Assembly: GCA_030512335.1 (NCBI GenBank)
Contig: JAULSU010000004.1
Span: 1,922,001-1,986,000 of the forward strand
DNA: 64,000 bases
Direction: 5' to 3'
DNA from: Immersiella caudata
Lineage: Eukaryota; Ascomycota; Sordariomycetes; Sordariales; Lasiosphaeriaceae
The translations under genes were made by a program, and so were the position numbers. Numbering within the stretch: position 1 is the first letter of the stretch; every line of letters starts with the position of its first letter. This document shows positions 11,324 to 21,451 of the stretch, one piece after another. A model generated the notes under the pieces. The model was given only the letters and a program-made list of their open reading frames with translations, searched no databases and was not told where the DNA came from.

Positions 11324-12612
11324 ATGCAAATAAAACGCCTCACTCCCCTGGCCCTGGCCCTGGTCCTGGCCAGCGGCATCTCAGCCCAAACTCTCCAAGA
11401 CGTACTCACACAGCAAAACGCCACGCTCTCGGTCCTCAACGGCTTCCTCGAGCAACAACAACAACTATTGAGCAACGTCGCCAACACAGCCGACATCACC
11501 GTCCTCGCCCCATCCAACAACGCCCTCTCCAACCTCCCCTCCTCCGTCGTGAACAAAGTATCCACCGACCCCTCCTTCCTCTCGGCTCTTTTATCGTATC
11601 ACATCCTCAAAGGCACCTACTACACCTCCAACCTCACCTCCTCCCCCTCCAACAACCCCCTCTCCATCCAAACCCTCCTCAACTCGACCCGCTACTCCAA
11701 CGTCACCGGCGGCCAACGCATCATCTCGACCGTCTCCCCCTCCTCGGGCGACATCAACCTCTGGTCCGGTTCTGTTTTCCCAGCAACCCTCCAAACCGCA
11801 AACTTCAACTTCTCCGGCGGCACCATCCACATCATCGACTCGATGCTCAGCATGCCCTCCAACCTAACCGACACCCTCCTCAACAACAACCTCACCGCCG
11901 CCGTCGGCGCACTGCAGCAATCACGTCTCGCTGCCGAACTAGACGCCCAAAAGGAAATCACCGTCTTTGCTCCAAACAATGCCGCATTTGAACAAATCGG
12001 AAACTTGATTGGAGGTATGACGCAGGAGGACCTGCAGAGGGTGTTGGAGTATCATGTGCTCGAGGGCAAGGTGCTGTACAGCGGGATGTTGGGGAACGGG
12101 GAGAAGGAGGGGACGATGCAAGGGGGGATTGTCGAGTTTAGGGAGGAGGCGGGGAGTGTTTGGGTGAATGGGGCGAGGGTGGTGGGAGGGAATTTATTGG
12201 TGGGAAATGGGGTTGTTCATGTTATTGATGGGTGAGTTTTTCCTTTGCCCCTATTTGGGGTAACCCCCTCCCCTTTTCTTTTTTTTTTTTTTTTTTTTTT
12301 TTTTTTGGGTGCTGTTTTCTTGGAAGGTTGGGACTGACTTCAACTTGCAGTGTTCTGAATCCTGATAATGCGAGTGCGCTGCCGGATCCGGCAGCGGCGA
12401 CACCGGTGCCTGCGTTTAGCGGGGCGAGTGCGACGGGGGGTATCCCTTTTACGACAGGGATTGTACCTCCGGCGGCGACTTCGACAAATTCCGGGCCGCA
12501 GGCTACCATCACGGTGGGACCGAGCGGAGTCTCCGCTGCGGCGCCGATGAGGACTGGGGCAATTGGGGTTGCTGCCTTGTTTGGTGGAGCGGCTGTCTTG
12601 ATGAATTTGTAA
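11324..12612 (+). CDS. Fasciclin (FAS1) domain protein, likely GPI-anchored
   Basis: Exons 11324-12231 and 12351-12612 give 389 residues. The N-terminus (LTPLALALVLASGISAQ) is a signal peptide. Two FAS1 domains follow, each with the ITVLAPSNNAL or ITVFAPNNAAF entry motif and closing with an IHIIDSML or VHVIDGVLNP strand. The intron splits the last motif of the second domain (DG/VLNP), which confirms the join. A Ser/Thr/Pro-rich spacer and a hydrophobic end (GVAALFGGAAVLMNL) predict GPI attachment. Family members are cell-wall or surface adhesion proteins. The intron carries a run of 28 T (12279-12306) before its TTGCAG acceptor, an extreme pyrimidine tract and a likely site of length variation. 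Confidence 0.9.
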
Positions 12613-13756
12613 TGGGAGGACTAATAAGGGGCGTGTTTGTGCTGGGATTGGTTGCCCGTGTCAGTGTTTTGTATATCCCCGTGCTGTCTTGGCAAGTACG
12701 GAAAACTGTAATTTACTTTTGGCATGTTTGTGTTCCCCCCTTGGGGAAGTTGGCGTAACGTTTAGCAGTGTGTATGAGATTTTTGATACCTGTATCCCAC
12801 TAGACCATGATGCTCGGCGAAGTTTAGCAGTGTGCACTGGTATCACAAGACCTTTTTGATGGGTACACAGCCTCCTTTCGCTCTAAAAGCTACGAGCCTT
12901 CTCGTTCACAGGGAGCGAGCTCCTTCGCTTTCGCACCATCTAAGCTCCAAGATGAAGCTCCAATTCGGGTGTTTTGAAACGATGCGATACGAGGCCCTCC
13001 TGAAGTATCGTCGACCACCCGGAGCGAAACCTCGCCCAATAACCATTTTCCCTTCCGTTCCCACACAGGCGTTCTCAGCGTCGACACATGCCCCAATTTT
13101 GGTTACAAAACCCTCCAGACCGGCCTCTTTGGGGTTACCTGGTGCGAATGCTTATACCAGCATTACTACCCTCCCCCTTTCAGCGAGGGTTCAAGCCCGA
13201 CAATCCGCCCGACACGCTCTCCCCTCGAGTCTGCACGGCTTGCCTATCGTAGCACACGGATGGGCAGTACTACTCCAAGATTGTTATCAACGTTGCGTTT
13301 GAGGTAGAGGAAAAGCCCGGATTCAAGCGTGTTCGGATTGCGGGGTGTATTAGTCGGCCCAACCCTCCCGCCATGGCGCCACGGGTAGGCGACACCCGTA
13401 TCGCCGAACGAGAAGTTGAACCCGACGCTAAGCTTGCACCAGCCTTTACAGCGCCACCTCCAGTTCCCGAGTTGGACGCCATAAACGAGATCGCCCAGGC
13501 AAAAGCCATTACGGACGTCCCCGATCGCTCTGCGCCGTACGGTAAGAGCGACTTTCGGTACCATGTAGCTTGGTATTCTTGTACGGCCACCCGCCATGAA
13601 TAGGTATCTTTACCATGGGATAGGCAGGAGGATTATGGCGGAGTGGTATCAGGAAGCTGTACTGTGTTTAGGCTACTGGCAGAATAACTTGTGGAGAAGG
13701 TTGAACCAACCGACATGCACGACCCTCTCACCCCCTGACATAACCAAATGGGACAG
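12613..13756. other. Intergenic region with coding-like debris
   Basis: Apart from the weak plus-strand relic at 12952-13603 I see nothing that qualifies as a gene between the fasciclin stop and the oxidoreductase pseudogene. Confidence 0.4.
12952..13603 (+). pseudogene. Possible degraded or multi-exon small gene
   Basis: Coding-like text appears in changing frames on the plus strand. From about 13068, after a CCACACAG acceptor-like site, it reads LSVDTCPNFGYKTLQTGLFG. From about 13181, after a CCTTTCAG site, it reads FKPDNPPDTLSPRVCTACLS, then a TAG, then an open run (GQYYSKIVINVAFEVEEKPG) to TAG at 13601-13603. The TAG could come from a CAG by a C-to-T change. The pieces may be exons of one gene or a relic; no family is recognised and the start is unknown. 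Confidence 0.25.
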
Positions 13757-14840
13757 TTAATACTTCAACACAACCTTTCCAAAATTCCTCCCCTGAAACA
13801 TGGCCAGAAACCCCTCCACCGCATTCTCCATCCCCTCAACCTCCCACAACACCGTCTTCATCTCCCCCTCTTTAATCCACCTCCCCACCCTCTCCTGATG
13901 CTCCTCCCCATACTTTGGTCCAAACCCCTCATCCGCCACCACGAACCCCCTCACCGTCAACCGCTTCGAAAAGATCAAACTCGAGTTCCGCAGCGGTTAC
14001 CCCTCCCCCTTCTTGGCCTTGTTGTACTCCCCAATCGCCCCGCACACAACCACCCGCCCGAAATCCTTCATGTTTTGCAGCGCGGCGTCGAGGTGCTCCC
14101 CGCCGACATTGTCATAGTAGATATCTAATCCCTCTGGCGCAAGCCGTGCAAGGGCCTCACCCGGTTGTTCCTTTTTGTAGTTGAAACCTGCATCGAAGCC
14201 CAGCGTTTCGACAATGAACTTGAGCTTGTCATCGGATCCGACGCTGCCGATGGTACGCAGTCCTTCGAGACGGGCGAGCTGTCCGACCATTTGGCCTACG
14301 GCGCCGCTTGCCGCGGAAATGAAGATGGTGTCGCCGTGTTGGGGCTTGCCGATTTCGTAGAAGCCGCTATAGCCGGTGAGGCCAGGCATGCCGAGGGCGG
14401 AGAGGAAGACGCGGATGTCGGGGAGAGCGTAGGGGTTGTGGAGGAGGTGGACGAGGTTGAGGCCGGGGTTGTGGAGGGGGTGGGTGAGGTTTAGGGAGGA
14501 TTCGTCGATGGCGACGTATTCTTGGAAGGGGAGGAGAGTGACGATGATGATGTCGCCGGGATGGAATTGGGGGTTGTGGGAGCGGAGGACCTTGGCGATG
14601 GCACGGTTGGTGATGGGTTGGTTGAAGGGGATAGGGAGGCCGGTAGGACTTGATGTTGGGGGCGCGCATGGGTCCGCGCTGGTAGGGGTCGAGGCTGTGG
14701 TAGAGGGTTTGGACGAAGATGCCGTTGGGGAGGCAGGCGCCGTCGGGCCCGTACGCGGCGGGTTCGATGACGAGGTCTCTGCCGGCGACGGGGAGGCCGT
14801 CGGGCACGGCCTTGAAGATGAGGGCTCTGTTTTGCGCCAT
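13757..14840 (-). pseudogene. NADP-dependent medium-chain (MDR) oxidoreductase, disabled
   Basis: Reading from ATG 14840, the text follows the leukotriene B4 dehydrogenase/CurA-like branch of the zinc-independent MDR family: an N-terminal catalytic domain (SLDPYQRGPMRAP), a cofactor domain with FISAASGAVGQMVGQLARL (the usual AxGxVG loop, here ASGAVG), then YYDNVGGEHLDAAL and a C-terminal FSKRLTVRGFVV. Two lesions break it. A one-base change of phase lies near 14635: the frame leaves after SYRPPYPL and resumes one base over as NQPITNRAIAKVL. An in-frame TAA lies at about 13995-13997 where a Tyr codon is expected (GEG, stop, PLRNSS). The intact enzyme would reduce alpha,beta-unsaturated ketones or aldehydes with NADPH. 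A base-calling error could explain one lesion but hardly both. Confidence 0.8.
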
Positions 14841-15124
14841 CTTGGTTTGGGTTGCGGAGGTGGAGCGAGGAAAGAACGAGAAGAGCGGTTTTTCTTATTT
14901 CTCCTTTCTTTTGAGTTGTCTAAGACTACACCACCGGCAAACGCGCGTAAACTAAACCAAAGTCTCAGTCAGTTTCATGCAACTCTGCCAAATGTGGTGA
15001 TTGTATCCCGCACCACGGCGTTCTCCGTCGGCGCCTTCAAACAGAGAGCCAATGATGCAAGATTTGGACAGTCACCGGCCCACGCCAGCATATCGGTGCC
15101 GCCGTGGATTTGAGACATCATCAT

Positions 15125-15941
15125 CTAAGGCTTCCCTGGCGTAGCCTCCTCTTCGTACTGCGCCCCCATCTCCCTGCAAAACTGATTCCTCACGCAATAA
15201 AAGTTGGTCGACGGCTGATTCCTGTTCGGACTGACCATGGTAAACGGCCCACCCCTCGGCTGAGCCCCTGTGCACTGATTCAGCTGCATGTTTTGCACTT
15301 GGTACGAGGTGCGGTTGATCTTCTTCCAGACACATACGCGCTCGTTTCGCTCGGCGTTGCAGCTGTTGGAGGTGCCAGTCTCGACCGACTTTTGGACCTC
15401 AAAGCCACCGTCGATCCAGCCGTGGGCTGAGGCAGAGGCGGTGACGGAGATGGTGAAAGATTCAGCGTGGAGGTGTTCCGCGGAGCAGGTTCCGTCGCCG
15501 CAGTCGAGGTTTGCCTCGGGATCGTTTGTTACCGACTCAGGTCAGGACGGGGATGGGGAGGATGGTCAGAGGGGTAACCATGGTGACGGTGCACTTGACA
15601 GCAGACTCGACCTCGCCGTACATACTGGAACATTCCACCTGCTCCGACTTGTTCAGGCCCTGAATGGGGTGGGAAGAGGTTCCAAGAAGTACGGAGCCAA
15701 GGCCGGTTTCATCCACGTTGAAGTGGATCGCCATGTGTTCGAATGGTCCGGAGGAGAGAGAAGCCGAGCATGAGTGTCCGAGCACCTGAGACCAGTCACT
15801 CGTCCATGCCGTGGTAGAGACGCGTGAGTTCAGCGTAGTCTGCTGATGAATAATGTTGAGTTCCATGATTAAATCTGGACCTGTGGCGAGTGCCCAAACC
15901 AAGGGGAAGAAGGCAACAACTAAAGGCTGGAAGGAGTGCAT
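15125..15941 (-). CDS. Secreted cysteine-containing protein of unknown function
   Basis: Two exons, 15579-15941 and 15125-15535, give 257 residues. The proposed intron is only 43 nt (GTTACC to CCTGAG, with a CTGAC branch-like site). It is needed because the first exon would otherwise meet TGA at 15537-15539, and its removal restores a phase-0 frame on both sides. The N-terminus (SFQPLVVAFFPLVWALA) is a signal peptide. The second exon has a regular cysteine spacing (LDCGDGTC, SNSC, RVCVWK, QCTG, FYCVRNQFC), suggesting a disulfide-bonded extracellular protein. A TATA-like TATATAA lies about 130 bp upstream (16067-16075). No named domain recognised. A one-base lesion instead of the tiny intron is the alternative. 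Confidence 0.6.
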
Positions 15942-16842
15942 GGCGATGAGCTAATGTACCCCAGGAAGGAGATGTTCGCAAGGTGGATGATGTTAGAAGT
16001 CTTCTTGTTGTCGCTGATGATTTTGGGACAGCAAAACATTGATGGACTCAGGGTGACCACCTCTTGTTATATAAACCCCCCCCCCTCGGTTGTTCACATC
16101 ACATCACTTAATCCTTAGGATGCCATCTCCAAGTTTCAGTTATCCTAGCTCCATCATCGCTGCTCCCGCGAGTCGCTGGGGGTTCTGGTCAGTTTCGTCA
16201 TCACTTTCAACAGTGAAGCAACACGAACCTCACCGGCAGTTCAAGCAGCCAATCTCAAAACATGCAACGGACCAACAGAATGAAATCAAATGAAAAAAAA
16301 AAAACTTCAGTTGGCCAACAACCTGCACAAGCTTGAGTCCTTCAGTCATCAAATGATGCATCTTGGCGGAAGTGGCATCGACGGAGGCAAGGCAAACTTC
16401 CCATTCTAGCAGGGAAGGGATCTGCGGCTCTCTGCTGAACCTTGCACGAATGAAGGTTTGGAGGGTGGAAGCGCCGTTAATAGAACAATCACTACAGGCC
16501 GGCGTTTCTTCTCACCTCGGCCTTGTTGACTCTGGCTAAAGGGAACCAGACTGCTGGGTCGCAAAACTCTCCTAGCCATCGAAGGGCCAACGGCTGATCA
16601 ATGGCTTGGCGCTACAACAGTGACGTCAGGAGAGCAACGGCAAATGGTCCTAGGTTTGCTACATTGATACGGCACTCTCAGAGACTAGCAATCCGATATC
16701 TCATATCTTTTTTAGTAGTTCGGGTTGTGTCCTCTGCCTTTTCTTGTTACCACCCAGCTTTTCTCCCCCGATCTCCATCTTTTCCAGGTCCTTTGCTCTC
16801 TTGCTACCTACTGAGAACATACCCTCCCCAAACACCTCGAAG

Positions 16843-16874
<32 letters not shown>

Positions 16875-16919
16875 AACACGCACAAGAAGAGGACTCGAAG
16901 GTCTCGCCCATCATCCACA
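15942..16919. other. Shared upstream region of two divergent genes
   Basis: This roughly 1-kb stretch separates the divergent starts at 15941 (minus) and 16920 (plus). It carries the TATA-like site for the left gene at 16067-16075 and a C20-A12 homopolymer tract at 16845-16876, in what must be the 5' leader of the right gene. No gene seen. Confidence 0.5.
16845..16876 (+). repeat. C(20)A(12) homopolymer tract in a 5' leader
   Basis: Twenty C followed by twelve A, ending 43 bases before the ATG at 16920. Such tracts vary in length between isolates; its place in a leader could affect expression. Confidence 0.8.
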
Positions 16920-17342
16920 ATGACTCAAGTCCACAAACCCGACTTCATCAACACCACCTGCACCGGCCCCGACGCTATCCCCGACCCGGCCAACGTCCAC
17001 TGGCACAGCGTCATCCCGCAAAACATCAACTTTGCCTTCCTTCCTGCTGGCGGCGGCAACGCATCGTCCCCGTGGATCAACCGATGCTGCTCCAAGCACA
17101 TCAGCGTCATCGACAACTGCTACATGTGGTGCGAGATGCCCGGCGCCACGAACAAGGGTGCCGACGAGAAGGAACAGGTTGCGAGTACTTTTAGGAACTG
17201 TCTGAGGATTAATGGGAGGAACATAAGCGAGTCGAATATCATTGCGTATCACTTTGGGGGGGATGCTACAAGGGTTGTTGGAGCGAAAGGGAGCCTGGTT
17301 TGGCTTGTTATTGGTTGGAGCTTGATGGGGATTCGGCTTTGA
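16920..17342 (+). CDS. Small cysteine-rich protein, probably surface-exposed
   Basis: Uninterrupted 140-residue frame. Cysteines are arranged around WINRCCSKHISVIDNCYMWC and FRNCL, with N-glycosylation sequons (NTT, NAS, NIS). This resembles a common fungal family of small extracellular proteins with a CC..DNC..WC core. The C-terminus is hydrophobic (GSLVWLVIGWSLMGIRL), fitting a membrane or GPI tail. Unusually there is no N-terminal signal peptide from this ATG, so an upstream exon could be missing; an in-frame ATG at 16601 is separated from it by stops. Function unknown. Confidence 0.6.
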   Translation: MTQVHKPDFINTTCTGPDAIPDPANVHWHSVIPQNINFAFLPAGGGNASSPWINRCCSKHISVIDNCYMWCEMPGATNKGADEKEQVASTFRNCLRINGRNISESNIIAYHFGGDATRVVGAKGSLVWLVIGWSLMGIRL

Positions 17343-17500
17343 ACCAGGCCAAAAAGGGGGTGTTTACATGGATCTGCGCCGCACACTATGCTGGCCGGGG
17401 CTGTCACACAATGCGACTCTTTGTTAGTTATCCGCGCGTGTATTGGGGAGTCATGATGCTGGCGACCGTGCGCCCGCGGCTGCGTCATGTAACCTGACAG

Positions 17501-17544
17501 TTCACACCAATGGGGTTGAGTCTTCACACCAATGGGGTTGAGTC
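17501..17544 (+). repeat. Perfect 22-bp tandem duplication
   Basis: The unit TTCACACCAATGGGGTTGAG plus TC occurs twice head to tail without change, and is followed by TTCTCGACTCA, which makes a 6-bp hairpin with the end of the second copy. Confidence 0.85.
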
Positions 17545-17715
17545 TTCTCGACTCAGTGTGTGAGAAAAGGTAAGGGTCGCACAGGCCTTTTATTCTCAAT
17601 CTAGCAAAAGATAAGTGTGTTGACCGCTCGGCCATGATCCCAGTCAGGAAACTCGCCCGGACGTCATGGGTCTCGCAGCGCTGTGCCTTGTGCAGACATC
17701 AAATGTTGATAGTCC

Positions 17716-17841
17716 AGGGCTTCCAGTGGCCAGATGGGAGGAAAGACGGTACAATTCAGGTCGCCTGATCACAAGCCAAGGGCTTCTAGTGGCCAGGCGG
17801 GGGAAAAGACGGTGTGATTTAAGTTTGTCTGATCACATCAA
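17716..17841 (+). repeat. 63-bp imperfect tandem duplication
   Basis: Two units of 63 bp start with AGGGCTTCCAGTGGCCAG and AGGGCTTCTAGTGGCCAG at 17716 and 17779. Most differences are C/T or A/G. A related, more diverged segment lies at about 19090-19150, on the other side of the DUF4360 gene. Confidence 0.65.
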
Positions 17842-17910
17842 CGACATGATGGGTGATGAGACTTGGTGCTGAAGAGCTCACGTTGGAAGAACACTGCCCA
17901 TGAGCACGTC

Positions 17911-17917
17911 TATAAAG
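17911..17917 (+). promoter_or_regulatory. TATA box of the DUF4360 gene
   Basis: TATAAAG lies about 105 bp before the ATG at 18016, followed by a pyrimidine/CAA-rich leader (CAAAACAACAACCATCC) typical of well-expressed fungal genes. Confidence 0.6.
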
Positions 17918-18015
17918 ATGCCCGTCAGAACCGTGAAATTCTCTCCTTCAAACTCCCACAGCCTTCACTTCCCAATTCTGAGCATCGTTTGACAAAACAA
18001 CAACCATCCTCCACC

Positions 18016-18670
18016 ATGAAGTTCCCCATTTTTCCACCCCCTCACCCTCCTTGCTCTTCTCACCCTCTCCGAGTCGGCAGCCCTTCCCGCTGACCTCGCC
18101 CCTGTCCCCGTCCCCATCCCCGCCCTCGAATCTCGCCAAGCCTCAGACGTCACCATCGAAGCACGCCAAGTCTCAGGGGTCACCGTCACGTCGGTATCCT
18201 ACGGCGGCACCGGTTGCCCCACGGGTTCGGTATCCACATCCCTCGCCAGCGGCGCCTCGACCCTCACCTTCTCCTTCTCCAGCATGGTCACCAACTACAC
18301 CCCAGCCTCGGACCGGCAGCGCTCCTGCACCCTCTCGGCCACCCTGAGCATCCCCGCCGGCGTTCGCTTCGCTGTGTCCAGCGCGCGCTACCGAGGCTAT
18401 GCCAACTTGGTCTCGGGCTGGACCTCGACCAATTCCGAGACGCATTCGTTTGCCGGTTGGCAGACGAGCACGTCGGCGGGTACTCCCAGCCCGATTAACA
18501 ATTCGTTTGATGTGTCGAGGAGCGCGTCCACGTTTTATTCTGCCTGTGGTCCAACTTCGGTGACGATCAGCTTGGGCGTGACGAGCCGCTTGACGACCAC
18601 TTCGTCGACGACGGGGTCGACTGCGCAGTTGAACTCGGTTGCGTTGGGGTTTGCTTGGGCGGGTTGTTAA
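18016..18670 (+). pseudogene. DUF4360 secreted protein with a one-base frameshift in the signal peptide
   Basis: From about 18032 to TAA 18668-18670 a single frame encodes a DUF4360-type protein: a short Pro/Val-rich propeptide, then VTVTSVSYGGTGCPTGSVS, a FSSMVTNYTPASDRQRSC strand, an IPAGVRFAVSS strand, and a C-terminal SACGPTSVTISLG. The ATG at 18016 has a good context and a TATA box, but it is one base out of phase with that frame. Dropping one T from the five-T run (18029-18033) would join it to a normal signal peptide of about 20 residues. Either the copy is newly broken or the run was miscalled. DUF4360 proteins are exported and of unknown function. Confidence 0.75.
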
Positions 18671-19948
18671 GGGGTATTTTGCAAGGGTGGTCGGGGAGGA
18701 CATTTCAGGGGTTTTGGTATAAGTGCTTTTTTTCAGGGGGCTCCAACGTCAGGCTATTGACCCTCTCCCTTTCAGCAAGGCTGCAAGAGGCTTCATCATT
18801 CTTGACCAAGGTGGTAGGTTTTTAAGGTGTCTGTCCTTTGTCTGTGCCGCATAATAATTCGGCCGGTAGTGTTACACCAAGCAACTCTCTGCCCCCCTAA
18901 AGTCTATTGTCTGCGTGTGTAGGGCCCCACGGCCCCACGGCCATGCAGCCACGCCGTTGCAGTGTAACCTCGAGCCTCGCACGAATCGGTTTGATTCTTC
19001 TCACATCCAGTTGCGCGCAGGCCCATGTCAACCCCCCGATATGATGGCTTCGCAGAGTTGTGCCTTACATAGACGTCAACCGTTTGGCAGCCAAGCACTT
19101 CAACTAGTAGCCTAGCCACACAAAAAAGACGGTGTCATTGACCAGACGTTAGCCTAAAAGGTTTCCCATTGACAGCCACAAGTATTATCTCGTCCAGTGT
19201 TGGTAAAGTATAAAGGAGCCCGTCTTTAAGGCCAGAGACCGTCCCTCTCTCCAGAATTGGCCCTACTTATCCCTTTCCCTTCAAGAGCGAACATCTTTCA
19301 CATCCCAAAGCACAGCACATCACCATCCAACCTCAAGTTCCGCGTTTTCCTCTCTATGCCCTCCCCGCGCGCTCTCCGCAAGTGTCACCCCTGCACTACT
19401 ATTCCAGCGTTGCTCGTTCTCCTTCCCTCTGGAAATGCCCCCAACCCACCACCAGACTTTCCCCAAAGCCGCGACCGGACAGCTCTCGCCAGGATGCCAT
19501 CTTCATGATGCTCCTCCCAGTGCGCGCCTACTGGGCATCACCTTGGCATCCGCGCGACCTGGCTGCCGCACTCTGCGTCGAATGATTGGTCGGAAGCGCA
19601 AATTCTCGACAAGCAGGCCGAGATCCGAGACAAAATTGCAGCCCGACCAACTGCATTGGCCATCAGCACACGGAGCGGACCGCATCGCAGATCACCAGTG
19701 ACTATTCGGCTGTCATGCATTGGAACTTCTGCAGTCCACGACTACCCTCTGTCCACATCGGATACAGGGCCTTGGCCGGGCGCTGACAGCGGGAGAGGCT
19801 ACCGCAACATGCGCAAAGGGATTCCTCTCAAGGGGTACATATATCATCCCGCTTGCCTCCTGGAAAAAGGACAAGTTTCGATCGATCCCTGATTTCGCTT
19901 CATCCGGCTAACCATTTGCTCGTCGGCTCGCCTTCGCACCCTCTCCCC
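18671..19948. other. Intergenic region with a decayed second DUF4360-type unit
   Basis: From about 19050 the sequence again resembles the upstream region of the DUF4360 gene: a TCGCAG..TGTGCCTT..AGAC.TCAA match (17673 versus 19050), then TATAAAGGAGCCCGTC (19209-19224) against TATAAAGATGCCCGTC (17911-17926), then ACCATCC..AAGTTCC near 19330. No matching open frame follows, so the second unit looks like promoter plus gene debris. The rest holds the leader of the membrane protein at 19949. Confidence 0.45.
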
Positions 19949-21451
19949 ATGTCGAACAACACCCTCGCCTTCACCGGACCCCGCTTCGTTCCCAACCCCA
20001 CAGGACGAGGGACAGTCGGTCTCCTGTGGAGTTGCGCCACCACATTCGGCCTTTGCGTCTGGACCACGGTCCACCCCGATGTCATATGGACCCGATCGTC
20101 ATGGGCCCGAAACTGGTACAAGTTCTCGTGGATGGTCCTGGCGGCCGTGGGACCCGAGTTCATCGCTGTCTGCGCCATAGCGCAGCTGATCGACGCGAGG
20201 GAGATCAGGAAGTGCTGGAAGAGGGAGTTTAAGAAATGCCTTGAGAAGGGCGGAGAAGCTGGAGAGGGGGGGAAGAAGGGTAGACCCTGGAAAGGGGACG
20301 AGGCGGGGTGGCTGGGCTCCTCGGGGGCTTTCTTCGCGGCCATGGGCGGTTATATCATTGCGGGCGAGAACGGAGAGATGGGCGAGTACGAAAAGCCCGC
20401 AACCATGGGCTCGAGACGGCGACAGGCAATCCACAAGGAGAAGTGTGTGTTCGCTTTTTCGGCATCCGGGTTTCAGAAGCTCCTCGAGGTCGGCATCATC
20501 CAAGTCCTTGTCGAATCTGGAAAACTTCGCGAGGAGCACTTTCACGACCGCACTATCACCGACAGGAGCAAGGGAAGCTTGGTTGCCAAGTGCATTGTGT
20601 CAGTCCAGCTGCTATGGATGGTGATTCAGTGTGTGGGGCGCAAGGCCGCTGGCCTGCCTGTCACCCTGCTTGAAGCTCACGTCTTGATTCAAATCGCCTT
20701 CGCCATCGTCGCCTACATCTGCTGGTGGAACAAGCCGCTGGATGTCGCCGAGTCCATCGTCATCCCCCTCAGCCAAGAGCATAGGGACTGGCTGGCGCAG
20801 ACGTGTCCAGGGTTCTTTGACGACGTCGAAAACAGCAACAGCCGCGAGAATCGAGGGTCTCTCTACGTCAAGCAACGGACCGTCCTGGATGGGGTGCTCA
20901 GCCCTCTAGCCATGTCCACCTACGATCTCTTCTGGATCTTCGATAGCAAGACAAGAGGCTTGGCGGTCATCATGGCTGTGATAAACGGCATGCTGCACTG
21001 CACGCCCTGGTTCTCCTACTTTCCGTCTCCACTCGAGATGTGGCTATGGCGGTCTTGTGCCGTGGGAATCGCCGTGTTCAACATTGGCTTGTGGATCGCA
21101 CTGCTGGGCAAATGGGGGAGAGACGGGGAGGTGTACTTGATTTTGCTGGCAGGACGTGTGGCTCGCATCCCAAACTGCTCGCCTTTGCGAGCTTTTCGCG
21201 AGGCACTGGCTCTCGTGCGGCCTGATTCCAAGAGCAGACGACATGGTGAGCAGGAGGTGGAGGATCCAACGAGAAACAAGGCCCCCGTAGGGCATAGCGG
21301 ATGGTGGAGAGGGATTCTGTGGGGATTTTTCACGGGATTGTTTCTCTTTTTCAACTTGTTTATACTTGTCGAGTCGTTTATCAGCACTCGGAGCTTGCCT
21401 GTCGGCGCCTACACGACGCCACCTTGGTCTAACTTCTTTCCTCATATCTGA
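19949..21451 (+). CDS. Multipass membrane protein of a conserved fungal family
   Basis: Intron-free, 500 residues from ATG 19949; the frame is open upstream but that ATG gives the usual start of the family. It follows a well-known uncharacterised Pezizomycotina family: an N-terminal helix with LLWSCATTFGLCVWTTVHP, a second helix ending VGPEFIAVCAIAQ, a cytosolic segment with FFAAMGGYII, an ITDRSKGSLVAKCIVSVQL helix, then GLPVTLLEAHVLIQIAFAI and the hallmark YICWWNKPLDV. Two or three further helices close the protein (WLWRSCAVGIAVFNIGLWIA; GILWGFFTGLFLFFNLFIL). It must sit in a membrane; the biochemical role is unknown for the whole family. Confidence 0.85.
   Translation: MSNNTLAFTGPRFVPNPTGRGTVGLLWSCATTFGLCVWTTVHPDVIWTRSSWARNWYKFSWMVLAAVGPEFIAVCAIAQLIDAREIRKCWKREFKKCLEKGGEAGEGGKKGRPWKGDEAGWLGSSGAFFAAMGGYIIAGENGEMGEYEKPATMGSRRRQAIHKEKCVFAFSASGFQKLLEVGIIQVLVESGKLREEHFHDRTITDRSKGSLVAKCIVSVQLLWMVIQCVGRKAAGLPVTLLEAHVLIQIAFAIVAYICWWNKPLDVAESIVIPLSQEHRDWLAQTCPGFFDDVENSNSRENRGSLYVKQRTVLDGVLSPLAMSTYDLFWIFDSKTRGLAVIMAVINGMLHCTPWFSYFPSPLEMWLWRSCAVGIAVFNIGLWIALLGKWGRDGEVYLILLAGRVARIPNCSPLRAFREALALVRPDSKSRRHGEQEVEDPTRNKAPVGHSGWWRGILWGFFTGLFLFFNLFILVESFISTRSLPVGAYTTPPWSNFFPHI

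Larger units (their letters stand above)
17343..18015. other. Repeat-bearing intergenic region
   Basis: Contains a perfect tandem pair of 22-bp units (17501-17544), a short inverted repeat TGAGTC/GACTCA just after it, a minus-strand stretch resembling a tRNA 5' half (about 17570-17637, TGGCCGAGCGGT A-box) without a good B-box, a 63-bp imperfect tandem pair (17716-17841), and a TATA box (17911-17917) for the DUF4360 gene. Confidence 0.5.

Noticed and set aside
13180..13210. B-box-like GGGTTCAAGCCC on the plus strand.
   Set aside because: No A-box or acceptor stem nearby, and it lies within coding-like text.
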